From the NCBI RefSeq assembly GCF_013778455.1, contig NZ_JACEHE010000054.1:1-37631 (forward strand): a DNA stretch of 37,631 bases, given 5' to 3'. The translations under genes and the position numbers were made by a program. A model generated the notes under the pieces. That model saw only the letters and a list, made by a program, of their open reading frames with translations. It made no database searches and had not been told where the DNA came from. Below are positions 8,030-15,498 of this stretch, one piece after another (within the stretch, counting starts at the first letter, position 1; the number at the start of each line of letters is the position of its first letter). This stretch comes from Streptomyces himalayensis subsp. himalayensis. Lineage in GTDB: Bacteria > Actinomycetota > Actinomycetes > Streptomycetales > Streptomycetaceae.

Positions 8030-8067
8030 TGACAACTATGTCTGACCGAACGTCAGGTGGTTTGTCA
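8030..8067. promoter_or_regulatory. Nested palindrome upstream of the DUF397-XRE pair
   Basis: Outer arms TGACAA (8030-8035) and TTGTCA (8062-8067) enclose inner arms CTGAC (8042-8046) and GTCAG (8052-8056) with nearly the same centre (8048.5 and 8049). On the minus strand a TTGACA hexamer at 8063-8068 could serve as -35 for the DUF397 gene, placing the palindrome across the core promoter; no convincing -10 is seen at 17 bp. A binding site for the XRE regulator is the simplest guess. Confidence 0.5.
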
Positions 8068-8147
8068 ATTGCATCTGTACTTACCGACGTGTGTACTACT
8101 GTAATTGCAGGCGTACTTGCAGCGCCATGATGTGCAGGAGGACAGTA

Positions 8148-8402
8148 GTGCCCAACCGCCCGGACGCCCCCAGTCCACAAGCGTTGGGTGGAGGAGGAAC
8201 CCCTCGAGCGCGGGAGGCACGGTGGACCACAACGCGGCAATCGGCACTCGATCGACTGCGGCAGCCGAGTCGCCGGCCCCTGGGCCAACCGGCGGATCCA
8301 TTGCAGCGGTCACAGAGCCGGAGCGTGCTCTCCAGCCCGACCGCGCTGCCGGGCTGCACCTGCCCGGCATGCCGGCGCGAGGCGATGCGGGCCAACCGGT
8401 GA
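8148..8402 (+). CDS. Small protein with C-terminal CTCPAC motif
   Basis: An 84-residue ORF with a GTG start (VPNRPDAPSP) preceded by a strong AGGAGG. The N-terminal two thirds are polar and Arg-rich with no recognisable fold; the end reads CTCPACRREAMRANR, a Cys pattern that might bind a metal. Its stop overlaps the next start (GTGA at 8399-8402), so the two are probably cotranslated. It is divergent from the DUF397 gene. Low complexity and high GC mean that the coding status is not certain; the ribosome site and coupling are the main support. Confidence 0.5.
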   Translation: MPNRPDAPSPQALGGGGTPRAREARWTTTRQSALDRLRQPSRRPLGQPADPLQRSQSRSVLSSPTALPGCTCPACRREAMRANR

Positions 8403-8599
8403 GCCCCGTGCAGTGGTGCAGCTGGTGCAAGGAGCCAACCGTCGACGCCTTACTCGTCTCCATCGTCGAGGTCTGCAGCGGCCCCGGCAGACTCCTCTAC
8501 GCCTGTCCCGGCTGCGTCGCCGCGTACCGCATCAAGCCGATCCAGGCCCACCCCGTGGACAGCGACTGCTCCGTCCAAAATGAACCTCGCCGCCCCTAA
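8399..8599 (+). CDS. Small Cys-rich (zinc-ribbon-like) protein
   Basis: A 66-residue ORF starting with GTG inside the stop of the upstream ORF. It contains CSWCKEP at the start and YACPGCVAAY about 30 residues later, so two CxxC pairs that could form a zinc ribbon. Small Streptomyces proteins of this shape are common near XRE/DUF397 loci. Function unknown. The spacing of the Cys pairs is the main evidence that the frame is real. Confidence 0.6.
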   Translation: MSPVQWCSWCKEPTVDALLVSIVEVCSGPGRLLYACPGCVAAYRIKPIQAHPVDSDCSVQNEPRRP

Positions 8600-8981
8600 C
8601 GGCAGCGGCGCAGCGATGCCGGGGCTGTGCTATATGACGTGCCCATGCCTGCCGTGATGATCAGCAGACGGTTGACCAGCCGGCAGGGCATCCATGAGTG
8701 CTCCAGAACGCGACGGCAACGCACCCACACCGTGTGCCCTATGCTCGGCATACCGCCCTTACCGTCCATTCATGGCCAACTCCCTGAAGACGTGCGCCCC
8801 GCCGTGGTACAGGCCCGCGGCGCGCGATGCCCGCCTTTCGAGCGCTGTGGGCTTCGAGCGTCGGCCGTACCGGCCGCAAGACATGGGCCACCTCCGGGGA
8901 CGCAGTGGCCATCACCGGCGATACCGCTCGCCGAACACTGCTGAAACTCCCCGTACCTGCACACGAAGGAGCGGCAGCCTC

Positions 8982-9380
8982 ATGACCACACACCAGCCTC
9001 TGTATGACCCCGAGGGCCACCTTGATGCGGAACTCCTGCTCGACCGTGAACCGCACATGGTGCTGGTCAAGGCCGTGCTGGCATGGACCAACCCGGGCGA
9101 CGCTCTCCAGCCGCGCGACTGCGAGCAGATCGCCCTGCAGCTGACCGGGCACGCGCGGGCCGTCGCTGCGGACGTGCGCCGGCGCTGCGAGCAACTACCC
9201 AGCGACAGTGAGATGCGCGCGCTCACCGAGGTGGTGCTCGCCGAAGCTAGCCGACGCCTCTCCACGCCTATCCAGGCCACAGTCGCCAGTGCACAAAACC
9301 GGGCCCGACTCGTGCGCGCCTTGTATGAACGCCTCGACCGGCTTCAGGCCGCGAACCCCGCCACGCCTGCTGCGTCCTGA
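8982..9380 (+). CDS. DUF6415-like helical protein
   Basis: A 132-residue protein starting MTTHQPLYDPEG, preceded by GAAGGAG. The frame is open upstream to 8694, but that part has the composition of non-coding sequence. The body is helical: DALQPRDCEQIALQLTGHAR, then AVAADVRRRCEQLP and EVVLAEASRRLS. This pattern fits the DUF6415 family, which RefSeq labels natural-product biosynthesis proteins without a known activity. It lies on the plus strand downstream of the two small Cys ORFs, with nearly 400 bases between. Confidence 0.7.
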   Translation: MTTHQPLYDPEGHLDAELLLDREPHMVLVKAVLAWTNPGDALQPRDCEQIALQLTGHARAVAADVRRRCEQLPSDSEMRALTEVVLAEASRRLSTPIQATVASAQNRARLVRALYERLDRLQAANPATPAAS

Positions 9381-9744
9381 TCGCTCTTCCCAAGGCCCGC
9401 CCGACGCTCTCCCCGTAGGCTCGGGCCACACCGGAGCCCCGAAGGCTGCTCCACGCTGTTGAGCGGCTGCGCGAAGCCGTCACGGGCGACGGCTCGCGGG
9501 ACCTGACCTTCAAGAACACTCAACTTGAGGTGAGTTGGAGCGCTTCGGCGTAGCGAGCGTGTGGCAGCGTTAGATGCGCCAATAGATGACATACTACCTT
9601 GGTGACAGCTAACTCCCGTAGATTTTAAGGCCGTTGCTTCATGACAACCATGCAGAAACGTGCCTTGCAGGCGGGGTGAAGGCGCTTTGGCAACCCTGGT
9701 AGTCGTGAATATCGGCTTGTTACGACATCAGCAAGGAGTGCCAG
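9381..9744. other. Gene-poor stretch upstream of truncated lacI-like gene
   Basis: No gene recognised. It contains an imperfect inverted repeat, ACCTTCAAG (9506-9514) and ACTTGAGGT (9523-9531), that resembles MerR/SoxR-type sites, and the ribosome site AAGGAG of the gene starting at 9745. Confidence 0.35.
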
Positions 9745-10320
9745 GTGAGTCGAGCGGAAGCATGCCGCCGGAACAATCGGCCGGGCCGGTCGGGGATCAG
9801 GGACGTGGCCATCGCGGCCGGTGTGTCTATCACGACCGTTTCCGATGCGCTGAACGGCAAGGGCCGGCTGCCGGACGCCACACGACGTCATGTCCGCGCG
9901 GTCGCAGACCGGCTGGGCTACCGCGCGTCGGCCGCGGCCCGCACCTTACGTACCGGGAAGTCGGGCCTCATCGGCCTGACCGTGACGACTTACGGAGACG
10001 AGCCCTTCACCTTCACGGAGTCCGGGTACTTCGCGGAGATGGCGAGAGCCGCGACCTCCGCCGCGCCCGCCCGGGGCTATGCCCTGGTCATCCTCCCCGC
10101 GACCTCCCGGCACGACGTCTGGTCGAACGTCGCGCTCGACGGGGCCGTCGTCATCGACCCTGACGACCACGACCCGGTCGTCACCGAGCTGGTGCGCCAA
10201 GGCCTGCCCGTCGTCTCCGACGGACGCCCGGCCGGCTCCCTGCAGGTCACCGCCTGGGTGGACAACGACCATGAGGCCGCCGTCTGGGGCATCCTCGACC
10301 ACCTCGCCGCCGCCGGAGCC
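9745..10320 (+). pseudogene. LacI-family regulator, truncated
   Basis: GTG start with AAGGAG upstream. Residues about 16-65 hold a LacI helix-turn-helix (IRDVAIAAGVSITTVSDALN) and hinge (LGYRASAAARTLRTGKSGLI). The effector domain begins (GLTVTTYGDEPF, ARGYALVILP, GAVVIDPDDHDP, VDNDHEAAVWGILDHLAAAG) but stops matching at about residue 190, where the rest of the periplasmic-binding fold should follow. The next stretch, 10329-10475, is a different frame ending SRDVVDEWRDTLRRSAM before a stop, apparently the tail of an unrelated gene that I cannot name. The regulator lacks the second half of its ligand domain and is probably inactive. Confidence 0.75.
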
Positions 10321-10500
10321 CGCGCGCCAAGCGGGCCTGGTACTGCGCCCATGTGCCGCTCCACGCGGACCGGTCCCCGGCCTACGCATCCGGCGGAAGT
10401 CGCGATCCCGCCCTGGATGAGTCCCGCGATGTGGTGGACGAGTGGCGGGACACCCTTCGGCGATCAGCCATGTGACCGGGCCGCCTCGAAACCTGAGACT

Positions 10501-10518
10501 GCCCCGTTGCCGCGGGGC
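10501..10518. terminator. Short GC hairpin between convergent genes
   Basis: GCCCCG and CGGGGC form a 6-bp stem with a 6-base loop in the gap between the truncated lacI region and the 3' end of the protease gene. No T-run follows on either strand, so terminator activity is only a guess. Confidence 0.3.
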
Positions 10519-10565
10519 TGTTGCTCGCTTTGCGGCAGTTACGGGACAGGTCTTAGAGAACAAGC

Positions 10566-11741
10566 TCAGAGGGTGTTCTTGTACAGCAGTCGGTTGGGGG
10601 TGCCGGCGCGGTTGTTCTTGATCACACCGATGGTGGCGTTGCTGGTGATCCAGTTGTTGACGGTGGAGGACGCGGCGTCGCCCTTGGCGCCCTTGTAGAG
10701 CGCGCCCACACCCGCGACGTGCGGGCTGGCCATCGAGGTGCCGCTGATGGTGTTGGTGGTGCCCAGGAGCCAGGCGGAGGTGATGGAGACGCCGGGCGCG
10801 TAGGTCTCGACGCAGGAGCCGTAGTTCGTGAAGGAGGCGGCGGTGTCCGTCTTGTCCGACGCCGCGACGGTCATCACACCGGAGGCGCTGGCCGGCGAGG
10901 TCTTGCAGGCGTCCTCTTCTTCGTTGCCGGCCGCGACGGCGAGGAAGACACCGGAGTTGTTGAGGCTGGTGGCCGCGCTGTTGACCGTGGCGGACAAGCC
11001 GCCGCCCAGCGACATGTTGGCGACGGCAGGCTTCACGGCGTGGGTACGGACCCAGTCCATGCCCTCGATCACATCGGCGTTCGTCCCGATGCCGACGCAG
11101 TTGAGGACGCGCACGCCACGGAGCTTGACCCCCTTGGCCACGCCGTAGGTGGTGCCGCCGATGGTCCCGGCGACATGTGTGCCGTGGCCGTTGCAGTCCA
11201 GGCCGGTGCCTTCGAGAGTGGCGTCGTAGGCGATCGCGGCGCGGTTGCCGAAGTCGGGGTGGCTGGGGTCGATGCCGGTGTCGATGATGTACGCCGTCAC
11301 GTTGGAGGCGGTGGTGTTGTAGCCGTAAGTCGTGGACAGCGGCAGGTTGCGCTGGTCGATACGGTCGAGGCCCCAGGTGGCGTTGCTCTGGGTGGCGGTG
11401 GCGCGGATGGTGCGGGCGGCGCGGACCTGCTGGTCCTCCTCGATACGGAGGACGGCGGGGTTGCGGCGCAGGGCGTTGAGCTGAGCGGCGTTGAGCTCGG
11501 CCGCGAAGCCGTCGATGACGGCGTCGTAGGTGTGCCTCGTACGCACACCCGCGATGCGGGTCAGGCTGCCGGCGTTCGTACCGGGTTTGAGGGTGACGAT
11601 GTACTGGCCGGGTACTGCCTTGCCGGTGGCACGGGCCACCTCGACCAGGTGGTCGTTCGCCGTGGCGGCTTCCGCTGTTGCGGGAAGTGCGGCCGCGGCA
11701 AGGGGGATTGCCATCAGGGCGGCGCCTATGCGTCTTTTCAC
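10566..11741 (-). CDS. Secreted subtilisin-like serine protease (S8)
   Basis: A complete 391-residue preproenzyme. Residues 1-25 are a Sec signal peptide (MKRRIGAALM start, AEA-like cleavage site). Residues about 45-107 form an inhibitor I9 propeptide (GQYIVTLKPG to IEEDQQV). The peptidase S8 domain has all catalytic residues: D154 in DTGID, H186 in HGTHVAG, N273 in AAGNEE and S336 in GTSMASPHVAG. Length and layout match Streptomyces extracellular subtilisins of the proteinase K group. The start is GTG with AAGGAGG about eleven bases upstream. It acts outside the cell on protein substrates. It stands alone between pseudogenes and appears intact. Confidence 0.96.
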   Translation of the reverse strand: MKRRIGAALMAIPLAAAALPATAEAATANDHLVEVARATGKAVPGQYIVTLKPGTNAGSLTRIAGVRTRHTYDAVIDGFAAELNAAQLNALRRNPAVLRIEEDQQVRAARTIRATATQSNATWGLDRIDQRNLPLSTTYGYNTTASNVTAYIIDTGIDPSHPDFGNRAAIAYDATLEGTGLDCNGHGTHVAGTIGGTTYGVAKGVKLRGVRVLNCVGIGTNADVIEGMDWVRTHAVKPAVANMSLGGGLSATVNSAATSLNNSGVFLAVAAGNEEEDACKTSPASASGVMTVAASDKTDTAASFTNYGSCVETYAPGVSITSAWLLGTTNTISGTSMASPHVAGVGALYKGAKGDAASSTVNNWITSNATIGVIKNNRAGTPNRLLYKNTL

Positions 11742-11851
11742 GGGGTACCTGTCCTCCTTGTCGACGCCCGCTCAGGGATCGCCACAGCGAGCGTTCCGAG
11801 TGGGGGCGAAGGGGAACGTATGTGCACCACGTGCCAGTGGCAAGAGTTAAG

Positions 11852-12034
11852 TCATGTGCTTCGTGTGTCGGTCTTGCGTGCGCCGATGAAGGTGGTCCAG
11901 GCGGTGGGGGCGAAGAGGACGGCGGGGCCGTGGGGGTGCTTGCTGTCGCGGACGGGGATGTGGGCGGTGGGTGGGCGTCGTTCACTTCGAGGCATTCGCC
12001 GCTGCTGCCTGGCATCCTGGATTCGCCAACTCAA
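11852..12034 (-). pseudogene. DUF397 protein, frameshifted
   Basis: On the minus strand LSWR is in one frame, GSSGECLEVNDAHP in a second, and HIPVRDSKHPHGPAVLFAPT followed by AWTTFIGARKTD back in the first. Together these give a full DUF397 pattern (W-R-S, GECLEV, VRDSK, P-L-F, W-F). Two frame changes break it. No adjacent XRE partner is visible, so this is an orphan relic unrelated to the intact pair at 6690-7996. Confidence 0.7.
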
Positions 12035-12176
12035 GGCACAAACCCCGCTACTTGCACCAAGAGCCCGGCGAGTTCAAGTCTCCGAACCCTTCGGAATTCT
12101 CGAACTCACGGGAGATTGCAGTGGCTGCCCGTCCTTTGCCGTAGAGGTGTCGGGCTGGAAAAGTCATCGCCGCTGG

Positions 12177-12378
12177 TCAAGCGACGTAGCGGTACTCGTT
12201 GAGAGTGCCGCCGAGAACGCGGGTGCGCAGGAGCCTGCCGTACTTGCCGTCGCGGTCGCGCAGGAGGAACCGCAGGGACTCGATGCAGACGCCCAGATCG
12301 GCGGCGACATTCCGTGCCTGCTGCACCGCTCACTCCCGGGTCGGGTGGGCGGTGACGCCGGTGATGTGCAGGCGCCGG
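12177..12378 (-). pseudogene. Integrase-core (rve) transposase relic
   Basis: Minus-strand translation LHITGVTAHPTRE, stop, AVQQARNVAADLGV, ESLRFLLRDRDGKY, then directly RTRVLGGTLNEYRYVA and TGA. This is the C-terminal half of an IS3/IS481-like integrase-core transposase common in Streptomyces. A TGA replaces the usual Trp codon after PTRE. About 100 residues that should follow RDRDGKY, including the last catalytic Glu, are deleted. The 3' end is related to the relic at 19301, including some flanking bases. Confidence 0.75.
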
Positions 12379-12384
12379 GCGCCG

Positions 12385-12640
12385 GCCGACCTCGTCATCG
12401 AGCCGCGGGTATACCCCGTCCAGCGGCGAGGGCAGACCGGCGGCTCTGGAGGCAACCACGAGTGCCGAGCGGGCCCAGAGCAGCTCCGGTTCGTCAGGCT
12501 CGGACGGGGTGATGCCCGCGTCCAGCGCGAAGTCGATACTCCCGAAGAGGAGGCGCGCGACGCCTGGGACCTCCGCTATCGCCGCCGCCTCCCGTACCCC
12601 GAGCGCGCTCTCCACCAGGGCCACGAAGGAATCCGGCCTG
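12385..12640 (-). pseudogene. CitE-like CoA-ester lyase fragment (HpcH/HpaI aldolase family)
   Basis: Minus-strand translation VALVESALGVREAAAIAEVP, then GVARLLFGSIDFALDAGITP, EPDEPELLWARSALVVASRA and AGLPSPLDGVYPRLDDE. This is the central-to-late part of actinobacterial citrate lyase beta-like proteins (L-malyl/citramalyl-CoA lyase type). The N-terminal barrel and the C-terminus are missing. It is cut on its 3' side by the transposase relic that ends at 12378, which probably disrupted the gene. Confidence 0.75.
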
Positions 12641-12645
12641 CCTGA

Positions 12646-13287
12646 TCAGGGCTGATCGCTGATGGTTCGGTAGGCCGCGATGAACAGGGTGTAGCACAGG
12701 TCGATCAGTTCTTCGACGGTGGCGTTCTGGTGGCCGAGCGTCCAGTCCACGAGGAGTTCGTTGACTCCGCCGACCAGGCTCATCGCGGTCATGGTGAGCC
12801 GGCTGGAGGAGGCTTCCGGGCCAGGGAGCGGTGCGACGACGGCGGCGACCATTGCGGCGAATTCGTGCAGGACCTCACGGCGCCGTACTTCGAGGCGGGG
12901 GCTGGCGCCCACGACCTCGATGAGCACCACGCGGGCCTTGCGGGCGTCGCCGGCCAGTGTGCGGATGAAGACCTCGAGGCCGGCGCGCAGCTGGGCGTCG
13001 ACATCGGGTGCGGCAGCGGCTGCGGCCTGCGCGGTTTCGGCGCTGATCGTAGTGATCAGCTCGTTGTAGACCCCGGCGAGAAGGTCTTCGCGGTCGCGGA
13101 ACGACTCGTAGAAGTAGCGCTCGGTCAGTCCGGCATGCGAACACACCTGCTTGACGGAGGCTGAGGCGTATCCGACCGTGCCGAACAGGTCGAGGCCCGC
13201 CTGGATGAGGCGGGTGCGGCGCTCCTGCTGTCGTTGCGCCGCGTCGCGTCCGCCGTAGCGCCGCCCGGCGGTCTGTGTGCCGGTCAT
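12646..13287 (-). CDS. TetR-family repressor of the divergent catabolic operon
   Basis: A 213-residue protein starting MTGTQTAGRR; GAAGGGG lies just upstream of this ATG, and the in-frame extension to 13335 would run into the operator. The helix-turn-helix is at about residues 24-68 (RLIQAGLDLFGTVGYASASV, then HAGLTERYFYESFRDREDLL). The rest is an all-helical ligand-binding and dimer domain with no close match recalled. It is divergent from a five-gene operon, and two palindromes of equal geometry sit between the start codons, so it most likely represses both directions and is released by a substrate or pathway intermediate. Confidence 0.93.
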   Translation of the reverse strand: MTGTQTAGRRYGGRDAAQRQQERRTRLIQAGLDLFGTVGYASASVKQVCSHAGLTERYFYESFRDREDLLAGVYNELITTISAETAQAAAAAAPDVDAQLRAGLEVFIRTLAGDARKARVVLIEVVGASPRLEVRRREVLHEFAAMVAAVVAPLPGPEASSSRLTMTAMSLVGGVNELLVDWTLGHQNATVEELIDLCYTLFIAAYRTISDQP

Positions 13288-13326
13288 TTTTCCCCTTCGC
13301 AGAGGTGTTGACACCGGTGTGCTCTG

Positions 13327-13350
13327 AACTGACACTCTAGCTTGTCAGTT
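13327..13350. promoter_or_regulatory. Palindrome 1 of the TetR intergenic region
   Basis: AACTGACA (13327-13334) and TGTCAGTT (13343-13350) are perfect 8-bp arms with an 8-base spacer. It lies 40 bases upstream of the tetR start. Same core as palindrome 2 (TGACA-N8-TGTCA), centres 25 bp apart. Confidence 0.75.
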
Positions 13351-13352
13351 CA

Positions 13353-13374
13353 TCTGACATGGCGTCGTGTCAGA
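13353..13374. promoter_or_regulatory. Palindrome 2 of the TetR intergenic region
   Basis: TCTGACA (13353-13359) and TGTCAGA (13368-13374) are perfect 7-bp arms with an 8-base spacer, about 65 bases before the SDR start. The repeated geometry argues for two dimers of the adjacent TetR protein binding side by side. Confidence 0.75.
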
Positions 13375-13439
13375 CACGCGTGGGGGTCGCTTGCCGCTCG
13401 GCGTTCCGCTCATGCTCAGGGCAAGGAAGGGGCTCGACC

Positions 13440-14357
13440 GTGGCAGCACCGCCCAGGTACCCGGACAAGTTCAGCCGAAGAGACCGCGGCCGCGACTGGC
13501 TCCCCCGTACAGAACCGCTGGCCGGCCGAGTGATCGCGGTCACCGGGGCGGGCCGCGGAATCGGGCGTGCCGTCGCAGCCCGGCTCGCCGCAGCCGGAGC
13601 CGCCGTGGCGATCGGCGATCTCGACGCAGAGCTCGCCACGGAGACGGCTGGTGCCATCGGCGGGCGTCCCGGTGGCCGGCTGCTCGGGCTGTCTCTCGAC
13701 GTCACCGACACACCTTCCTTCGAAGACTTCCTGCGCACCGTTGAGACCCAACTGGGGCCGATCGACGTACTGATCAACAACGCCGGAATCATGTGGGTGG
13801 GCCCCTTCGAGGAGGAACCGGAGGAAGCCGCTCTGCGCCAGTTCGACGTCAATGTCCACGGCGTACTGCGTGGGATGAAACTCGTGATCCCGGAGATGCG
13901 GAAACGCGGTCGCGGCCACGTGGTGAACATCGCCTCCGCCGCCAGCAAGGTCGCCCCGGCCGGCGAGGCGACCTACGCGGCGACGAAGCACGCCCTCCAC
14001 GGCTACAGCACAGCCGTCCGCGCCGAACTGCGCGGCACCGGCGTGCACGTGTCCTTGGTGATGCCCGGCGTCGTGGACACCGAGCTGGCCGTGGGCACCG
14101 CGACCGGCCCCACCCGACGCCTGACGACGGATCAGGTGGCCGACGCGGTGCTCGACGTCGTGCTGCGCCCGCGGTTCGAGGTCTTCGTTCCACGCCAGGT
14201 GGCCGCCCTGACCCGGTTGGCCGCGCTGCTGCCGGGCCGTGCCCGCGACGCCCTGCATCACCTCCTTGTCCCCGACCAGCTCGCCGCCCTGTCCGACCGG
14301 TCGGTCCGCGCGGCCTACGAGCAGCGCACCCGGACCGCCCGCCTGCCCGAAGGATGA
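13440..14357 (+). CDS. Short-chain dehydrogenase/reductase
   Basis: A 305-residue protein with a GTG start preceded by GGAAGGGG; the frame is open further upstream but would cross the operators. Classical SDR landmarks: TGAGRGIG (residues 35-42) for NAD(P) binding, NNAG (113-116), S166 in NIASAAS, and Y179-x3-K183 as the catalytic pair. D60 after the second strand suggests preference for NAD(H). An extended tail of about 60 residues follows the fold (PRQVAALTRLAALLPGRARD), typical of SDRs acting on hydrophobic alcohols or ketones near lipid-pathway genes. First gene of the operon; four bases separate it from the MBL gene. Substrate unknown. Confidence 0.92.
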   Translation: MAAPPRYPDKFSRRDRGRDWLPRTEPLAGRVIAVTGAGRGIGRAVAARLAAAGAAVAIGDLDAELATETAGAIGGRPGGRLLGLSLDVTDTPSFEDFLRTVETQLGPIDVLINNAGIMWVGPFEEEPEEAALRQFDVNVHGVLRGMKLVIPEMRKRGRGHVVNIASAASKVAPAGEATYAATKHALHGYSTAVRAELRGTGVHVSLVMPGVVDTELAVGTATGPTRRLTTDQVADAVLDVVLRPRFEVFVPRQVAALTRLAALLPGRARDALHHLLVPDQLAALSDRSVRAAYEQRTRTARLPEG

Positions 14358-14361
14358 GCCC

Positions 14362-15498
14362 GTGACCACCACGCCCAAGCCGGCGCCCAGCGCGAAGAAG
14401 GCCCAGGACGCCGCCGCTCCGCGTCCCATCCCCGAATTCGAAGGGGTCCACGACGTATGGCCCCGCGGTGACCGGCTGCGCGCCGTGCGCCGCGCCGCGG
14501 CCACCTACCGTGAGCGGTTCGTCCAGCAGGGCCGCATCCACGCCGTCCGCAGTTTCGACATCGCCGCCGCCCCGTACCCGACCCGGTTCGGCTTCCACGG
14601 CGCCGCGCTCGCCGTCAATCCGTTCGTGAGCATTGTCAACCGGATGCTCGTCGTGCAGTTCGACGGCTTCGACGGTGAGCTGAAAACACTGGTGTGGGAG
14701 CCGACCGTCGCCGCCGGAACGGCTCAAGCGCCGTTCTACGCCCAGCTCAAGCGTCTGGCGGGGGACTTTCTCACCGAGCACGTCTTCGCCCGCTTCTACC
14801 AGGACCCGAACACCGTCCTGCCCTCCTGCGGTCTGCGACCCGAGGACGTGGACTTCGTCAGCTTCGACCACCTGCACGTCCAGGACGTGCGCATGATCAT
14901 GGGAAGTACCAGCACCATTCCCGGCGAACGGGCGCCCCGCGAAGCGCTGTTCCCGCGCGCCCGGTTGTTGGTGCACCGCAGGGAGCTGGGCACCTTCGAA
15001 TCGATGCATCCGATGCAGTGGGCCTGGTACGTCGACGGAGGCATGGACGGGGTACCGGACGAGCGCATCACCGCCTTCGACGGCGATGTCGAACTCGGTG
15101 TCGGCGTCAGCCTGCTGTGGACCCCCGGCCATACGGACGGCAACCACTCCCTGGTGCTGAACACCCCCGACGGGGTGTGGGTCTCCTCCGAGAACGGCAT
15201 CTCGGCCGACAACTGGCAGCCCGAGCTCTCCCGCATCCCCGGGGTGCGCCGCCACGCCGCGTTCTACGGCCATGAGGTGGTGCCTAACGCCAACACCCTG
15301 GAGGACTCTCTCGACCAGTACGACTCCATGGTCAAGGAGAAGACCCTCGCCGACCCCAGCCGGCGCGATCCGCGCTGGCTGCAGATCCTGCCCTCCTCGG
15401 AGCTGGCCCCCTTCAAGCGGCACTGGCCGGTGCTGCCCAGCTTCCTCCACGGCAGTCTGAACTACGGCGAACTGACCCCCGCCGGTGGCGGCCGATGA
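14362..15498 (+). CDS. MBL-fold metallo-hydrolase
   Basis: A 378-residue protein with a GTG start and GAAGGATGA just upstream (overlapping the end of the SDR gene). Metallo-beta-lactamase signatures are present but divergent: FDHLHVQD at 168-175 in place of HxHxDH, and TPGHTDGNHSL at 254-264 carrying the third-motif His. The preceding 150 residues include an N-terminal extension. The altered first motif may mean one metal site rather than two. Its place between an SDR and an alpha/beta hydrolase suggests ester or lactone hydrolysis in one catabolic route. The stop overlaps the next start by four bases (ATGA). Confidence 0.85.
   Translation: MTTTPKPAPSAKKAQDAAAPRPIPEFEGVHDVWPRGDRLRAVRRAAATYRERFVQQGRIHAVRSFDIAAAPYPTRFGFHGAALAVNPFVSIVNRMLVVQFDGFDGELKTLVWEPTVAAGTAQAPFYAQLKRLAGDFLTEHVFARFYQDPNTVLPSCGLRPEDVDFVSFDHLHVQDVRMIMGSTSTIPGERAPREALFPRARLLVHRRELGTFESMHPMQWAWYVDGGMDGVPDERITAFDGDVELGVGVSLLWTPGHTDGNHSLVLNTPDGVWVSSENGISADNWQPELSRIPGVRRHAAFYGHEVVPNANTLEDSLDQYDSMVKEKTLADPSRRDPRWLQILPSSELAPFKRHWPVLPSFLHGSLNYGELTPAGGGR

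Noticed and set aside
9946..12015. A very long open frame on the minus strand covering the protease gene
   Set aside because: It is out of frame with the S8 protease, is extremely rich in Arg, Pro and His, and has no domain; the protease in the neighbouring frame has a full catalytic triad and signal peptide.
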